A stretch of 64,000 bases of DNA. Source: Archangium violaceum. GTDB taxonomy: Bacteria; Myxococcota; Myxococcia; Myxococcales; Myxococcaceae. The notes beneath the pieces were generated by a model. That model was not told where the DNA came from, searched no databases, and saw nothing but the letters and a program-made list of their open reading frames with translations. The position numbers and the translations under genes are program-made. Below, in pieces: positions 26,501 through 33,947 of this stretch. Every line of letters begins with the position of its first letter. The first letter of the stretch is position 1. The stretch is taken from assembly GCF_016887565.1 (NCBI RefSeq), contig NZ_CP069396.1, positions 7,980,001-8,044,000 of the forward strand, read 5' to 3'.

Positions 26501-29500
26501 CGAGGCGCTCGCGTACATCATCTTCACCTCCGGCTCCACGGGCCGGCCGAAGGGTGTCCCCATCACGCATGGCTCCATGCGCGGCTACCTGGAGTGGGCG
26601 CTGCAAGCGTTCGGGTACGGCGCGGAGGACGTCCTGCTCGGGACGTCGTCGTTGTGCTTCGATGCCTCGGTCCGGCAGGTGCTCGCGCCCCTCCTGGCTG
26701 GGGCCACGCTCGTCTGTTGCCCCCGTTCCCTGGCGAGGGATCCGGAGCGGCTCCTGGAGATCGTGGATCGCGAGCGCGTCACGGTCCTGAGTACCGTGCC
26801 CTCGGTGCTGGCTCGGCTGCTCCGGTATGACCTCCGGCCGCTCGAACGGCTCCGCTGGTTGAAGGTCGGCGGCGAGGCCCTTCCACCCGGGCTCATCCGC
26901 ACGCTGCACGACCGGCTCGGCCGCGCACCTCCCGTGGTGAACCTGTACGGCCCGACCGAGACCACCATCAACGCCACCTGGCACGTGGTGAAGGAGCGCC
27001 CGCCGGAGGATGTCGAGCGCATTCCCATCGGGCGTCCCATCGGCGGGGCGACGGTGCACGTCCTGGCGGAGGACGGCTCCCCCTGTGCTCCCGGAGTCCC
27101 CGGGGAGCTGCACGTGGGGGGACGCGGGCTGTCCTCGGGATACCTCGGAGAGCCGGAGCTGACCCGCCGCGCGTTCATCCCGGGTGCCGGGGGCGTCAGG
27201 CTGTACCGCACCGGAGATCGCGTGGTCGCACGCGAGGACGGGACACTCGACTTCCTCGGGCGGGTGGACGACCAGCTCAAGGTCCACGGCCACCGCATCG
27301 AGCCCGGAGAGATCGAAGCCGTGCTCGCTCGCCACCCGGCGGTCTCGCTGGCGGTGGTCCGCGCCGTCGGGAGCGCCTCCGAGCGCCGCCTCGAGGCGTG
27401 GATCCAATTCCGGGATGCGCCTCCCACGGAGGATGCGCTCCGTGACGTGCTCCGCGAGCACCTTCCCGAGGCGATGTGGCCCAGGCATTTCCACATGCTC
27501 GACTCGCTCCCGACGACGGTCACCGGAAAGGTGGATCGCGCGGCGCTCGAGGCCCTGTCCGGTGCGGCACCGGCTCGGACCATCCGTGGGGGTCCACCGC
27601 GGACGGACACCGAGCAGCGCATCGCGGAGGCCTTCGCGCGCGTCCTGTCCCGGGCCGAGATCGGCCGGGATGACGACTTCTTCGAGCTCGGCGGTGACTC
27701 GATGGCCATCCTGGAGGTGTTCACACGCCTTCAGGCCATGGACCTCCGGCTGCCCCGCCCCGCCACGCTGTACACCGCGCGAACGGTTCGCGCGCTCGCG
27801 GAGGCCATCGACGCGCATTCCGCCCGGAGTTCGCCAGAGCCGGTCGTCGCACGCGCGGCGGATGCCGAGGAGGAATGGTTCCCGCTGTCGCCCGCCCAGC
27901 GAGGGTTCCTCGTGGCCCAGGCGGGCGATCCGGAGGGGTCGGTCCACTGGGCCGCACGGCTGCTGCTGGAGGGGGAGCTCGACTCCGCTCTCTTCCGTGA
28001 GGCACTCGGACGGCTCGTGGAGCGCCACCCGATGCTGCGGACGGTGGTGGATGCGGGCCGGCGTCCGCCCGTGCAGCGCGTGCTGGAGCCGGGGGCGCCT
28101 CCGCTGATCCTCGTGGATCCCTGTACGCCCGATGCGCTCGACCGCCTCTTCACGGAGGCACGGCGCCGGCACTTCGACCCCCAGAAGGAAACACCCATCG
28201 AGTTGCACCTGTGCCGTGTCGCCGCTGACAGACACGTGCTCCTCGTCGCCGCGGACCACCTCATCGGAGACGGACTGAGCGGGTGGATGTTCGTCCGGGA
28301 GCTTCTCCAGGCGTATGACGGGCTCGCCCGAGGCGCGGAGCCGTCGCTCCCTCCGCTCCGCTCGACCTTCCGCGACTACGTCAGGCACCTGGCGGATCGG
28401 GCGGAGACCCAGGATGACGCGGCGTTCTGGCGCCGGACGTTCGCCGTTCCCTACGTGCCGCCACGCACCTGGTACAAGCCCGAGGGCGCCCTCCCCGCCC
28501 GCGACGAGGTGACGCTCTCGTCCGAGCGCGTGGAGACGCTCCGGGCCTCGGCCGCGCGCCGGGGCGGCACGCTGTTCGAGCTGGTGCTCGCCGCGTGGGC
28601 GTTCGCGTTGCGCCGCCTGACGGGGCAGGACGATCTCGTCATCGGCACGGCGGTGTCGGGCCGGGACGCGCCTTTGCCCGACGTACACCGCGTCTTCGGT
28701 CCCTTCGCCACCGCGGTCCCCCTGCGGATGCGGGACGCGGGATCGGCGCCCCAGGAGCTCCTGGAGTCCGTCCGCGGCGTGGTCGCGGACGCACGCGCTC
28801 ACGCGCTCACTCCGGGGGAGATTGCCCGCGCGATTCCCGGCGGCCTCCCACTCGAGGTCGCGGCGGGCACGCGATTCTTCTTCACCTTCATGGACTTCGA
28901 GGCGTTCGGTTCCCTGGAGAGTGAGCGCCTGCGCGTCCATTGGGAGGACTCCGGCACCGAAGGGCACGTGCCACGCGGAGTGGATCTGAAGCTCGCCGCG
29001 CGTCGCCTGGGCGGAGCGCTGCGGCTCTCCTTCCACGCCGCCCCGACGGCACTGGGTCCCCAGGGGCTGGAGCGGGTTCGCGCGGATGTCCTCGACGTGC
29101 TGGAGGTGCTCGCCGGAGAGCCGGGGACGAAGGCACGCCCCCCTTCGCGTCTGGAGGTCCGGTTCGGCCCCATCGACGTGAGCTCGTTGCATGCCGCGCT
29201 GGTGGGTTACCTGCCCGCTCCGGAGGAGGCGGCCAGGGCCGTGGGGCTCGCCTTCGTTCCGAGCCTGCGCGAGGTGCTCCGGAGCCAGCTCTTCCCCGAG
29301 GGGAGCCCTCGCTGGCTCGAGCGCATCGATACGCCGCTCGGCGCCTCGGGGCTCCTGTGCCTGCCGCTGTTCGCGGACGAGCTGGGAGCCCTGGCGCCGG
29401 AGACACTCGCCGCGCGCGTGGTGGAGGCGGTGCTGCTGGCCCACCGCACGGGAGTTCGTGCGTTCTCCCTCGCGGGGATGCTCCCCGCGTACACCGGTTT

Positions 29501-30332
29501 TGGCCGAGAGGTGCTGCATCGGCTCGCCATGAAGGACGGCGCCCCCGAGGACCTCGCGTTCACGACCGGGCACGCCACCACCGTGGTCGCCGTGGTGCGA
29601 AGCATCCTCTCCGCGACCGCCGCGGCGGGCGTGAACCTGTCCGAAGCGGAGGTCGCCTTCGTGGGCGTGGGCTCCATCGGAGCGGCGGCGGCGGAGCTGC
29701 TCCTCCAGGTCGCCGCGCATCCTCGACGCCTCCTCCTCTGCGATCTCCCGCGGGCGGCACGCCGGATGGAGGAGGTAACCACGCGGCTCCGGGAGCAATA
29801 CGGGTTCCGCGGTCCCATCGAGACCGCGTTGGCACCTGGGGCCGTCGCGGACGAGGTCTACCGCGCACGGGTCATCGTTGGGGCCGCGAGCACTCCAGGC
29901 GCGCTGGAGGTGGACCGGCTCGCGCCCGGCACCGTGCTCGTCGACGACTCCTTCCCGACGCTCGTCGACGTTCCAGCCGCGCGGGCGCGGATGCACACGC
30001 GAGGGGACGTCCTCATCGTGGGAGGCGGCCTGTTGGATTGTGGCACCGTGACACGCACGGTGGATGACACGACGCTGCCTCCGGGGCTCCGTCCGGCGCT
30101 GTCGCGCGGCATCTCGCGCGCGGGCGTGGCCAGCTGCCAGCTCGAGCCACTCCTGCGCCGGATGCATCCGGAGCTCCCTCCCGTCTCCGGGCCCGTGGAC
30201 GCCGCCACCGCCTACCAGTACTGGCTGGTCGCACTGGCGTCGGGCCTCCGGGCCGCGCCGCTCCACCTCGGAGCCGAGCTCGTTCCCAACAATCTCCCGG
30301 CGGCCCTCACGGAGCGCGGCAACACGGGGTAG
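20553..30332 (+). CDS. PKS-NRPS with C-terminal acyl-ACP-reductase-like domain
   Basis: A 3,259-residue megasynthase. Order by residue: KS 1-417 (Cys164, His299, His338 all present); no acyltransferase in the 165-residue linker; DH 584-850 (His616 in HxxxGxxxxP, Asp772 in DSAMQ); KR about 940-1300 (VTGGAEGLG near 1080, Ser1215, Tyr1228, Asn1232); ACP (Ser1363); condensation domain 1430-1840 (H1553-H1554 and Asp1558); adenylation domain 1845-2345 (FTSGSTGRPKG, NLYGPTETT, YRTGD, PTTVTGKVDR); PCP (Ser2383); second condensation domain 2445-2870 (Asp2568-His2569-x3-Asp2573); and from about 2875 a domain resembling cyanobacterial acyl-ACP reductase. The last has GVGSIG at 3038-3043 and Cys3195 in ASCQLEPLL. 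One reduced or dehydrated acyl unit is joined to one amino acid; reductive release to an aldehyde is inferred. An AT and a phosphopantetheinyl transferase must come from elsewhere. Confidence 0.93.
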   Translation: MSSPIAIVAAACRLPDADTPEAFWNNLIAERISMRPPPVHRWPEHPDARVGSFLDDVRGFDAAFFGMKGSEAQVTDPQQRLLLQTAHEALERAGFAGPRRRNRRVGVFVGVGQSDYQEPILRLLWAGVPVHPSAAVGNLRNLIPSRVSHVLDLSGPSLAVDTACSSSLVALHLACESLNRGECELALAGGITLNLTPTVFTVLSRAGALSPTGRIRPFAREADGIVLGEGLGVVVLERLEDALRRRAPILAVVRGSALNNDGRTFNPMAPNPARQMAVMREAWQRAGLEPASASYLEAHGTGTRVGDSIEARSVTEVFGRAGANEPLGLGSVKGNVGHLLSAAGMASLLKVVSSLQHRMLPASVHAGTADPEHGLTSAGIALVDSSRPWRGPGPLRAGINGFGFGGTNAHVILEEPPAHPPRSRSTSTRPPLWTLSARTDSALRATARHLASWLRENPEVDLSDAALSASVSRDPGPHRLALVGTEAIPERLEAWAAGASAEILHGMVPDRVARKKARNGASLEGASAELAASAFVEGEAFDRLSWDEEPEREHVPVPTYPFEPRPWWAPETPPAPAPAARRRIEHPLLVDELELTMDRAVLLARIAPDDPLVSEHVVHGVHLLPGAACIELMRAAARHALGTEPAGLADVTFARPVRVDDEARTVRVVVERQGEALDVSLSDEDGGVLARAKVLRAKQAPPPAAPGGDEPRTRGFEPSELYEGLRERGMAHGASLRAVRAIELGERTARAELSLPEQARERTFGVHPALLDSAMQPIAALLLAHSRERESLYVPVHVEQVELLGPVPDRCAVLVTLNGDPRTPGDVVLCEVEVRAGNEPRLRLRGLRLRRVTAEALQGTERDVHTWMREVIWREATPEPSHPPRGRWVIVPAVHPASPHVTRRLREAGATCERVDPPELKAALARGGTEGVVFLGPTGTATPLTDVASFDRGQRDGVFALLEVARVWDALERERRPACLLVVTAGATDGLAPERATVVGLGHALEDELPGSRCRVVDADVTASEEAIADVVLTEASCTAPESDRVFRWRRGRRERRTIEPLAQAGQHMHGPREKGVYLVTGGAEGLGHAVAQRLARAGRTLVLVGRKPLAHAPERAARIEALRANGAAVTYVACDVSDPDGVAGLIARIVLDHGALHGVVHAAGVASPGRIGGREDAAFAQVLGPKVRGTWLLWRELERRRIRPDFFALFSSLSASWPGLGGGLGDYVAANAYLDAFALARRAEALPFTSVAWSVWSETGMGADPTLVRAMEARGLPAIPTRQGVDAFLRVLELGRAHVMVAPIGPRATVSRPPPAVTLAPAPTAAPSSVVEELRSLVAKALEVDPDEVATDRSFLAMGLDSLNALDLAKILSDRYRVEFPPTLFFEQPTIDSLAEYLRKAKGDAAPERRPADTSPSTAPRTVVTEAPLSPVQKAFWVQQRLHPDVTAFSFVRQTVRGRLSLDALQRAVDAVARRHPLLRASVATTAHGEAVQRISETVRARLIDHGEVADVEALADGIVNTPFELSPPPLWRVDVARDPAADTTHVLICAHHLIVDGWSLHVIAADLWRAYAATVSGRPLPDWPEAHGFFDTLDVPRPRLDEDLAWWRERLSDAPAPRLPFDGDPLAPPDPPILSVLRWLDLERTRAFEKAAAAADVSVFHLSLAVHARCLARWSGTDEVIVNVARARRESRVPGIEQVVGCFADTLPLRLRLEPGESLALLAKRAREALLELERHASPTSLELARVLPGDAGSSRVTSAASYSYARIPLSPPAEVPELLALAGRTATPATRLGLAVWEFQGGLCFAWGFPERLFRKDTVERFADEHLRAHVEAGSAPRAESIPERIIARLQESPERVALREGERLLTRGELDQRSARVAATLTERGIGPGAVVALLSDQNAQGITGLLGILRTGAAWLPLDPEHPPARLRLQLERAGTRVCLFASGAASTASELTGAVTTLAIEHLVEPGALAPPVRAGDEALAYIIFTSGSTGRPKGVPITHGSMRGYLEWALQAFGYGAEDVLLGTSSLCFDASVRQVLAPLLAGATLVCCPRSLARDPERLLEIVDRERVTVLSTVPSVLARLLRYDLRPLERLRWLKVGGEALPPGLIRTLHDRLGRAPPVVNLYGPTETTINATWHVVKERPPEDVERIPIGRPIGGATVHVLAEDGSPCAPGVPGELHVGGRGLSSGYLGEPELTRRAFIPGAGGVRLYRTGDRVVAREDGTLDFLGRVDDQLKVHGHRIEPGEIEAVLARHPAVSLAVVRAVGSASERRLEAWIQFRDAPPTEDALRDVLREHLPEAMWPRHFHMLDSLPTTVTGKVDRAALEALSGAAPARTIRGGPPRTDTEQRIAEAFARVLSRAEIGRDDDFFELGGDSMAILEVFTRLQAMDLRLPRPATLYTARTVRALAEAIDAHSARSSPEPVVARAADAEEEWFPLSPAQRGFLVAQAGDPEGSVHWAARLLLEGELDSALFREALGRLVERHPMLRTVVDAGRRPPVQRVLEPGAPPLILVDPCTPDALDRLFTEARRRHFDPQKETPIELHLCRVAADRHVLLVAADHLIGDGLSGWMFVRELLQAYDGLARGAEPSLPPLRSTFRDYVRHLADRAETQDDAAFWRRTFAVPYVPPRTWYKPEGALPARDEVTLSSERVETLRASAARRGGTLFELVLAAWAFALRRLTGQDDLVIGTAVSGRDAPLPDVHRVFGPFATAVPLRMRDAGSAPQELLESVRGVVADARAHALTPGEIARAIPGGLPLEVAAGTRFFFTFMDFEAFGSLESERLRVHWEDSGTEGHVPRGVDLKLAARRLGGALRLSFHAAPTALGPQGLERVRADVLDVLEVLAGEPGTKARPPSRLEVRFGPIDVSSLHAALVGYLPAPEEAARAVGLAFVPSLREVLRSQLFPEGSPRWLERIDTPLGASGLLCLPLFADELGALAPETLAARVVEAVLLAHRTGVRAFSLAGMLPAYTGFGREVLHRLAMKDGAPEDLAFTTGHATTVVAVVRSILSATAAAGVNLSEAEVAFVGVGSIGAAAAELLLQVAAHPRRLLLCDLPRAARRMEEVTTRLREQYGFRGPIETALAPGAVADEVYRARVIVGAASTPGALEVDRLAPGTVLVDDSFPTLVDVPAARARMHTRGDVLIVGGGLLDCGTVTRTVDDTTLPPGLRPALSRGISRAGVASCQLEPLLRRMHPELPPVSGPVDAATAYQYWLVALASGLRAAPLHLGAELVPNNLPAALTERGNTG

Positions 30333-30359
30333 AATGCTGGAGGTTTTCACGAACCACGC

Positions 30360-31529
30360 ATGGGTGAATCGCCCCACAAAGAATCGCTGACACTCCAACT
30401 GGAGGCGGCCGAGGAGCGACTCCGGGTAGTGCTCGGCCTCACGGACAGTCTTGTCTTCGAGATCGACGCCGACGGCCGCTACCTCTCGGTGCTGACCCAG
30501 TCCGACGAGCTGCTGGCCGTCCCCCGTGAGGAGATGATGGGACGCACGCTCGTCGAAGTGCTCGGCCCCGAAATCGCCGCCCCCTTCATGGAGCGCATCC
30601 AGTACGTCCTGACCACGGGACAGCCCGATCGTTTCGAGTATTCGCTGGAGATCGCGGGCACACGCCGCTGGTTCAGCGCCGACGGGATGATGGTGCCCCA
30701 ACGCGCGAGCGTGGCCTTCCTGGTCCGGGACGTCACCCAGCAGAAGTCGCTCGAGCTGCGGCTGCTCCAGGCGGACCGGCTGGCGGCGCTCGGCACCATG
30801 GCCGCGGGCGTGTCACACGAGGTGAGCAGCCCCCTGAGCTACATCCGCTCCAACCTCCGCTTCATCGCGGAAGGGCTGGCGGAGCTGCGGCAGGTCCTGA
30901 GCGGCGCGGAGGGCATTCCGGACCGTCCCCGCATGGAGCGCACGCTGGAGGAGTGCGAGGAGGCGCTCACCGAGGCCCAGCAGGGCACCGAGCGCATCCA
31001 CCACGTGGTGGGCGACCTGAAGACGTTCGCGCGAGGAGAGGATGCGGACTCGTTGGAGGGCCAGGTGGATGTCCGGCGGGCGCTGGAGACGTCGATCAAC
31101 ATGGCCATGCCGGAGCTGAAGCACCGGGCCCGGGTGCTCCGGTACCTGCAGCCGGTACCACCGGTACGCGGCAGCGAGTCGCGCCTGGGACAGGTCTTCC
31201 TCAACCTGCTGCTCAACGCCGCCCAGGCCATCTCCGAGGGCGCGCCGGACAAGAACGCCGTGGAGATCCGCCTGTGGGCCGAGGACGGCCAGGTGGTGAG
31301 TGAGATCCACGACACCGGCCAGGGCATCTCTCCCGAGAACCTGAAGCGCATCTTCGATCCGTTCTTCACCACCAAGCCTGCGGGCGTGGGGACGGGCCTG
31401 GGGCTCGCCATCTGCCAGGGCATCGTCACCGCGATGCAGGGGGAGATCTCCGTGCTGAGCACCGTGGGCAAGGGCACCTGCTTCCGCGTGGTGCTGCCCG
31501 TCGCGCCCTCCACCGAGACCGGGGACTGA
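30360..31529 (+). CDS. PAS-domain sensor histidine kinase
   Basis: A 389-residue soluble kinase. It has a short coiled N-terminus, a PAS domain at about 20-130, a HisKA domain with the phosphorylated His153 in GVSHEVSSPLSYI, and a HATPase domain with an N box, DTGQGIS and the FDPFFTTKPAGVGTGLGL lid. There are no membrane segments, so the PAS domain probably senses a cytoplasmic signal. It starts 27 bases after the PKS-NRPS stop on the same strand and may be read through from it. No response regulator lies nearby, so its partner is elsewhere. Confidence 0.9.
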   Translation: MGESPHKESLTLQLEAAEERLRVVLGLTDSLVFEIDADGRYLSVLTQSDELLAVPREEMMGRTLVEVLGPEIAAPFMERIQYVLTTGQPDRFEYSLEIAGTRRWFSADGMMVPQRASVAFLVRDVTQQKSLELRLLQADRLAALGTMAAGVSHEVSSPLSYIRSNLRFIAEGLAELRQVLSGAEGIPDRPRMERTLEECEEALTEAQQGTERIHHVVGDLKTFARGEDADSLEGQVDVRRALETSINMAMPELKHRARVLRYLQPVPPVRGSESRLGQVFLNLLLNAAQAISEGAPDKNAVEIRLWAEDGQVVSEIHDTGQGISPENLKRIFDPFFTTKPAGVGTGLGLAICQGIVTAMQGEISVLSTVGKGTCFRVVLPVAPSTETGD

Positions 31530-31625
31530 ACCGGGAAGCGCGTGGCCGGTCAGGTGGAGGCGCCGGCCCCCGTCAGCGCCTCGCCGGGACGAGACCCCTC
31601 TCGTCCCCCCTCAGGAGAAGCCGTC

Positions 31626-32624
31626 ATGGAGAGGAAGCTGGTGTCCGTGCAGTGCGTCGATCATCTCGAGCCGATCGCGGGCGCCGACAACATCCTGAAG
31701 GCGCGTGTGATGGGCTGGGACGTCGTCGTCAAGAAGGGCGAGTTCACCCCGGGCGATCCCTGCGTCTTCTTCGAGATCGACAGCGTCCTGCCCTCGGGGG
31801 CACCGTGGGCGGAGTTCCTCCGGCCGCGAGGCTTCCGGGTGAAGACCGCGCGTCTGCGCGGGGTGCTGTCCCAGGGGCTCGCCCTGCCCGTCTCCATCCT
31901 CTCCGGCGAGGTTCCCCCGCGGGGCACCGACGTGCGGGAGCAGCTCGGGGTCGTGAAGTTCGAGCCGGTGCTGCCCGACACGCGGGAGATCGCCGGGCCC
32001 TTCCCGGGCCAGGTGCCCAAGACGGATGAGCTCCGCCTGCAGTCGGCGCTCGGCGTCTTGGACGAGCTCCGAGGCCTCGACTTCTACGTGACGACGAAGC
32101 TGGATGGGACGTCCGCGACCTTCTTCCGGCCGCTCGAGGGCGAGCTCGTGGCCTGCTCCCGCAACTGGGCGCTGAGGCGCGGGCCGAACCCGGTGTGGCG
32201 CATGGCCGAGCGGTACGCGCTCGACACGGTCCTCCCGCCCGGCTTCGCCGTGCAGGGCGAGCTGTGTGGCCCCGGCATCCAGAAGAACCGCCTGGGCCTC
32301 TCCGATCTCGACCTGTTCGTGTTCAGCGTCCACGACACCCGGACCGGGGTGTACCTCGACCAGACCGCGCTCGCCGCGTTCTGCGCCGAGCGGGGGCTGC
32401 GCACCGTCCCGGTCGAGCACGTCGTCACGGGCGATGCCGCACGCACGTTCGACCACGGCCTCGAGCACTACCTGAAGCTCGCCCAGGGCTTCTACACGGG
32501 CACCCGCAACCGCAAGGAGGGCATCGTGGTGCGGCCCCTCGTGGAGCGCCACTCGCCCACGCTCGGGGGCAGGCTGTCGTTCAAGGTCATCAACAACGAC
32601 TTCCTGCTCAAGGACGAGGACTGA
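31626..32624 (+). CDS. ATP-dependent RNA ligase, DraRnl (Rnl5-like) type
   Basis: A 332-residue ligase. The N-terminal 90 residues form an OB-fold (ERKLVSVQCVDHLEPIAGAD, then WDVVVKKGEFTPGDPCVFFE). The nucleotidyltransferase core carries KLDGTS with the adenylated Lys158, then RNWALRR, and ends with EGIVVRPL and LSFKVIN, the motif IV and V lysines. An N-terminal OB-fold before the catalytic core is the arrangement of Deinococcus DraRnl, which seals 3'-OH RNA/5'-phosphate DNA nicks in duplexes. AGGAG lies 8 bases before this ATG; an earlier in-frame GTG adds a Pro-rich leader without family sequence. It overlaps no gene and sits 15 bases before a spermidine-synthase-like gene. Confidence 0.88.
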   Translation: MERKLVSVQCVDHLEPIAGADNILKARVMGWDVVVKKGEFTPGDPCVFFEIDSVLPSGAPWAEFLRPRGFRVKTARLRGVLSQGLALPVSILSGEVPPRGTDVREQLGVVKFEPVLPDTREIAGPFPGQVPKTDELRLQSALGVLDELRGLDFYVTTKLDGTSATFFRPLEGELVACSRNWALRRGPNPVWRMAERYALDTVLPPGFAVQGELCGPGIQKNRLGLSDLDLFVFSVHDTRTGVYLDQTALAAFCAERGLRTVPVEHVVTGDAARTFDHGLEHYLKLAQGFYTGTRNRKEGIVVRPLVERHSPTLGGRLSFKVINNDFLLKDED

Positions 32625-32638
32625 GATAGTACGGGCCC

Positions 32639-33412
32639 ATGGAGACCGACTCGGACCGGAAGGTCATCCACGAGGCCCGTTCGCCTTTTGGAACCGTGTT
32701 CGTGGTGGACGTGGGCGACCGGCGCACGCTCCGCTTCGACAGCCCCCACGGCACGGTCCAGAGCGCCATCCTCAAGAGCGAGCCGCTCGCCGTCCCCACC
32801 AGCTACGTGCGCGTGGCCACCGCCGGGCTCGCCTTCACCCGGGGCCGCTCCCGGGCCCTGGTGGTGGGACTCGGCGGGGGCGCGTTCCCCATGCTGCTGC
32901 ACCGGCTGCTTCCCCGCCTGGTGGTGGACGTGGTGGAGCTCAATCCGGTGGTCGTGGAGGTGGCCACGCGCTTCTTCGGCGTCCGCGAGGACTCCCGGCT
33001 GCGCATCATGGTGGAGGACGGGGGCCGCTTCATGGCCCGCCAGAATCCCCGGTACGATCTCATCTTCCTGGACGCGTTCTCCAACAGCGGGACGCCGGAC
33101 CACCTGAAGGAAGCGCTCTTCATCGAGGACGTCCGGCGCAGGCTCGAGCCCGGGGGCGTCGCGGTGATCAACATCGCGCTCGAGGAGTCGCGGAACGTGG
33201 CGTCGCGAGTCGACACCTTCGCCAGGGCCTTCGAGGGCTGCGCGCAGCTGCGCGGCGCCTCGGACACCAACAACCTCATCCTGGTGGGCACCCTGGAGCC
33301 GCCGCCCTCCGAGCCCCAGTTCTGGCATCAGCTCTGGCGGCTCGGGCGCGAGCTGGGCTTCCCGGGGCTGGCCCAGAGCGTGGTGTCCTTCCAGCGGGCC
33401 GTGCGCGTGTAG
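32639..33412 (+). CDS. Spermidine synthase-like methyltransferase-fold protein
   Basis: A 257-residue protein of the polyamine synthase fold. A glycine loop (LVVGLGGGAFPMLLH near 77-91) and the acidic VELNPVVVEVATRFF near 101-115 bind the adenosyl group. The catalytic-region acidic residues include FLDAFSN near 141-147. It is shorter than SpeE and lacks clear polyamine-site residues, so the product may not be spermidine; many such stand-alone proteins in myxobacteria are unassigned. It follows the RNA ligase by 15 bases, probably in one operon, although the two activities have no known link. Confidence 0.75.
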   Translation: METDSDRKVIHEARSPFGTVFVVDVGDRRTLRFDSPHGTVQSAILKSEPLAVPTSYVRVATAGLAFTRGRSRALVVGLGGGAFPMLLHRLLPRLVVDVVELNPVVVEVATRFFGVREDSRLRIMVEDGGRFMARQNPRYDLIFLDAFSNSGTPDHLKEALFIEDVRRRLEPGGVAVINIALEESRNVASRVDTFARAFEGCAQLRGASDTNNLILVGTLEPPPSEPQFWHQLWRLGRELGFPGLAQSVVSFQRAVRV

Positions 33413-33429
33413 CCCGCCCCCCCTGTGCC

Positions 33430-33816
33430 CTATTCGAGCACGAGCTGAACGTCCACCGTGCGCGGCTCATAGCCACAGGAGCAGCACCCCGTGCGCTCCA
33501 CCGCGTTCACCTGCTCCACGACATGGACCGGCCGGTAGCCCGGCGCCTGGAGCTCGACTTCGTAGCGGCCCGCTCCGTTCTGGGCGGAGCTGCACACGGC
33601 GAAGCTCGTGTTCTTCGCGCACTCGCCCTGCCCACCCCCCATCACCACATCGGGAGCGGGCCGCCCGGGAGCGCCGCTGACACGCAGGGTGAGCGCGGGA
33701 GCACAGGGGCCGCACAGCACCCTCGAACAGTCCTCTCCCTCCCACCAGGGCAATCCACATGCCGGGAGCCAGAGGACGAACGACACGGCGACGAGGGCGA
33801 GCGGGAAGCGGTTCAT
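33430..33816 (-). CDS. Small Cys-rich lipoprotein
   Basis: A 128-residue lipoprotein with the lipobox LPAC (Cys20). The mature part has ten or so cysteines, including CGPC and a run CCSC near the end. The ending YEPRTVDVQLVLE is typical of small beta-sandwich lipoproteins in this group. No known family was recognised. The ATG at 33816 places the signal peptide at the N-terminus; an upstream extension in the same frame does not. It converges on the spermidine-synthase-like gene with a 17-base gap. Confidence 0.75.
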   Translation of the reverse strand: MNRFPLALVAVSFVLWLPACGLPWWEGEDCSRVLCGPCAPALTLRVSGAPGRPAPDVVMGGGQGECAKNTSFAVCSSAQNGAGRYEVELQAPGYRPVHVVEQVNAVERTGCCSCGYEPRTVDVQLVLE

Positions 33817-33947
33817 GGCGTCAAGAGGGAGCAATGCACGTGCCGCCCCGGCTCCCCTCGGTGGCACTCCGCGGAGCGCCTCGCGTGTGCCTCGGAAATC
33901 CGCGCCGGCGGGGAAATTCCGAGGGCCCCGCCCTCCCCGTCCCGCGA

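Noticed and set aside
20553-30332. Reading the C-terminal region as a thioesterase or standard NRPS reductase
   Set aside because: No GxSxG serine hydrolase motif, and no typical R-domain GxTGFLG start. The AAR-like features fit better.
26118-30701. A 1,527-codon open frame on the minus strand under the PKS-NRPS gene
   Set aside because: It lies fully opposite a protein with dozens of matching catalytic motifs. Long antisense frames are common in DNA this GC-rich, and its sequence is low-complexity with no family motif.
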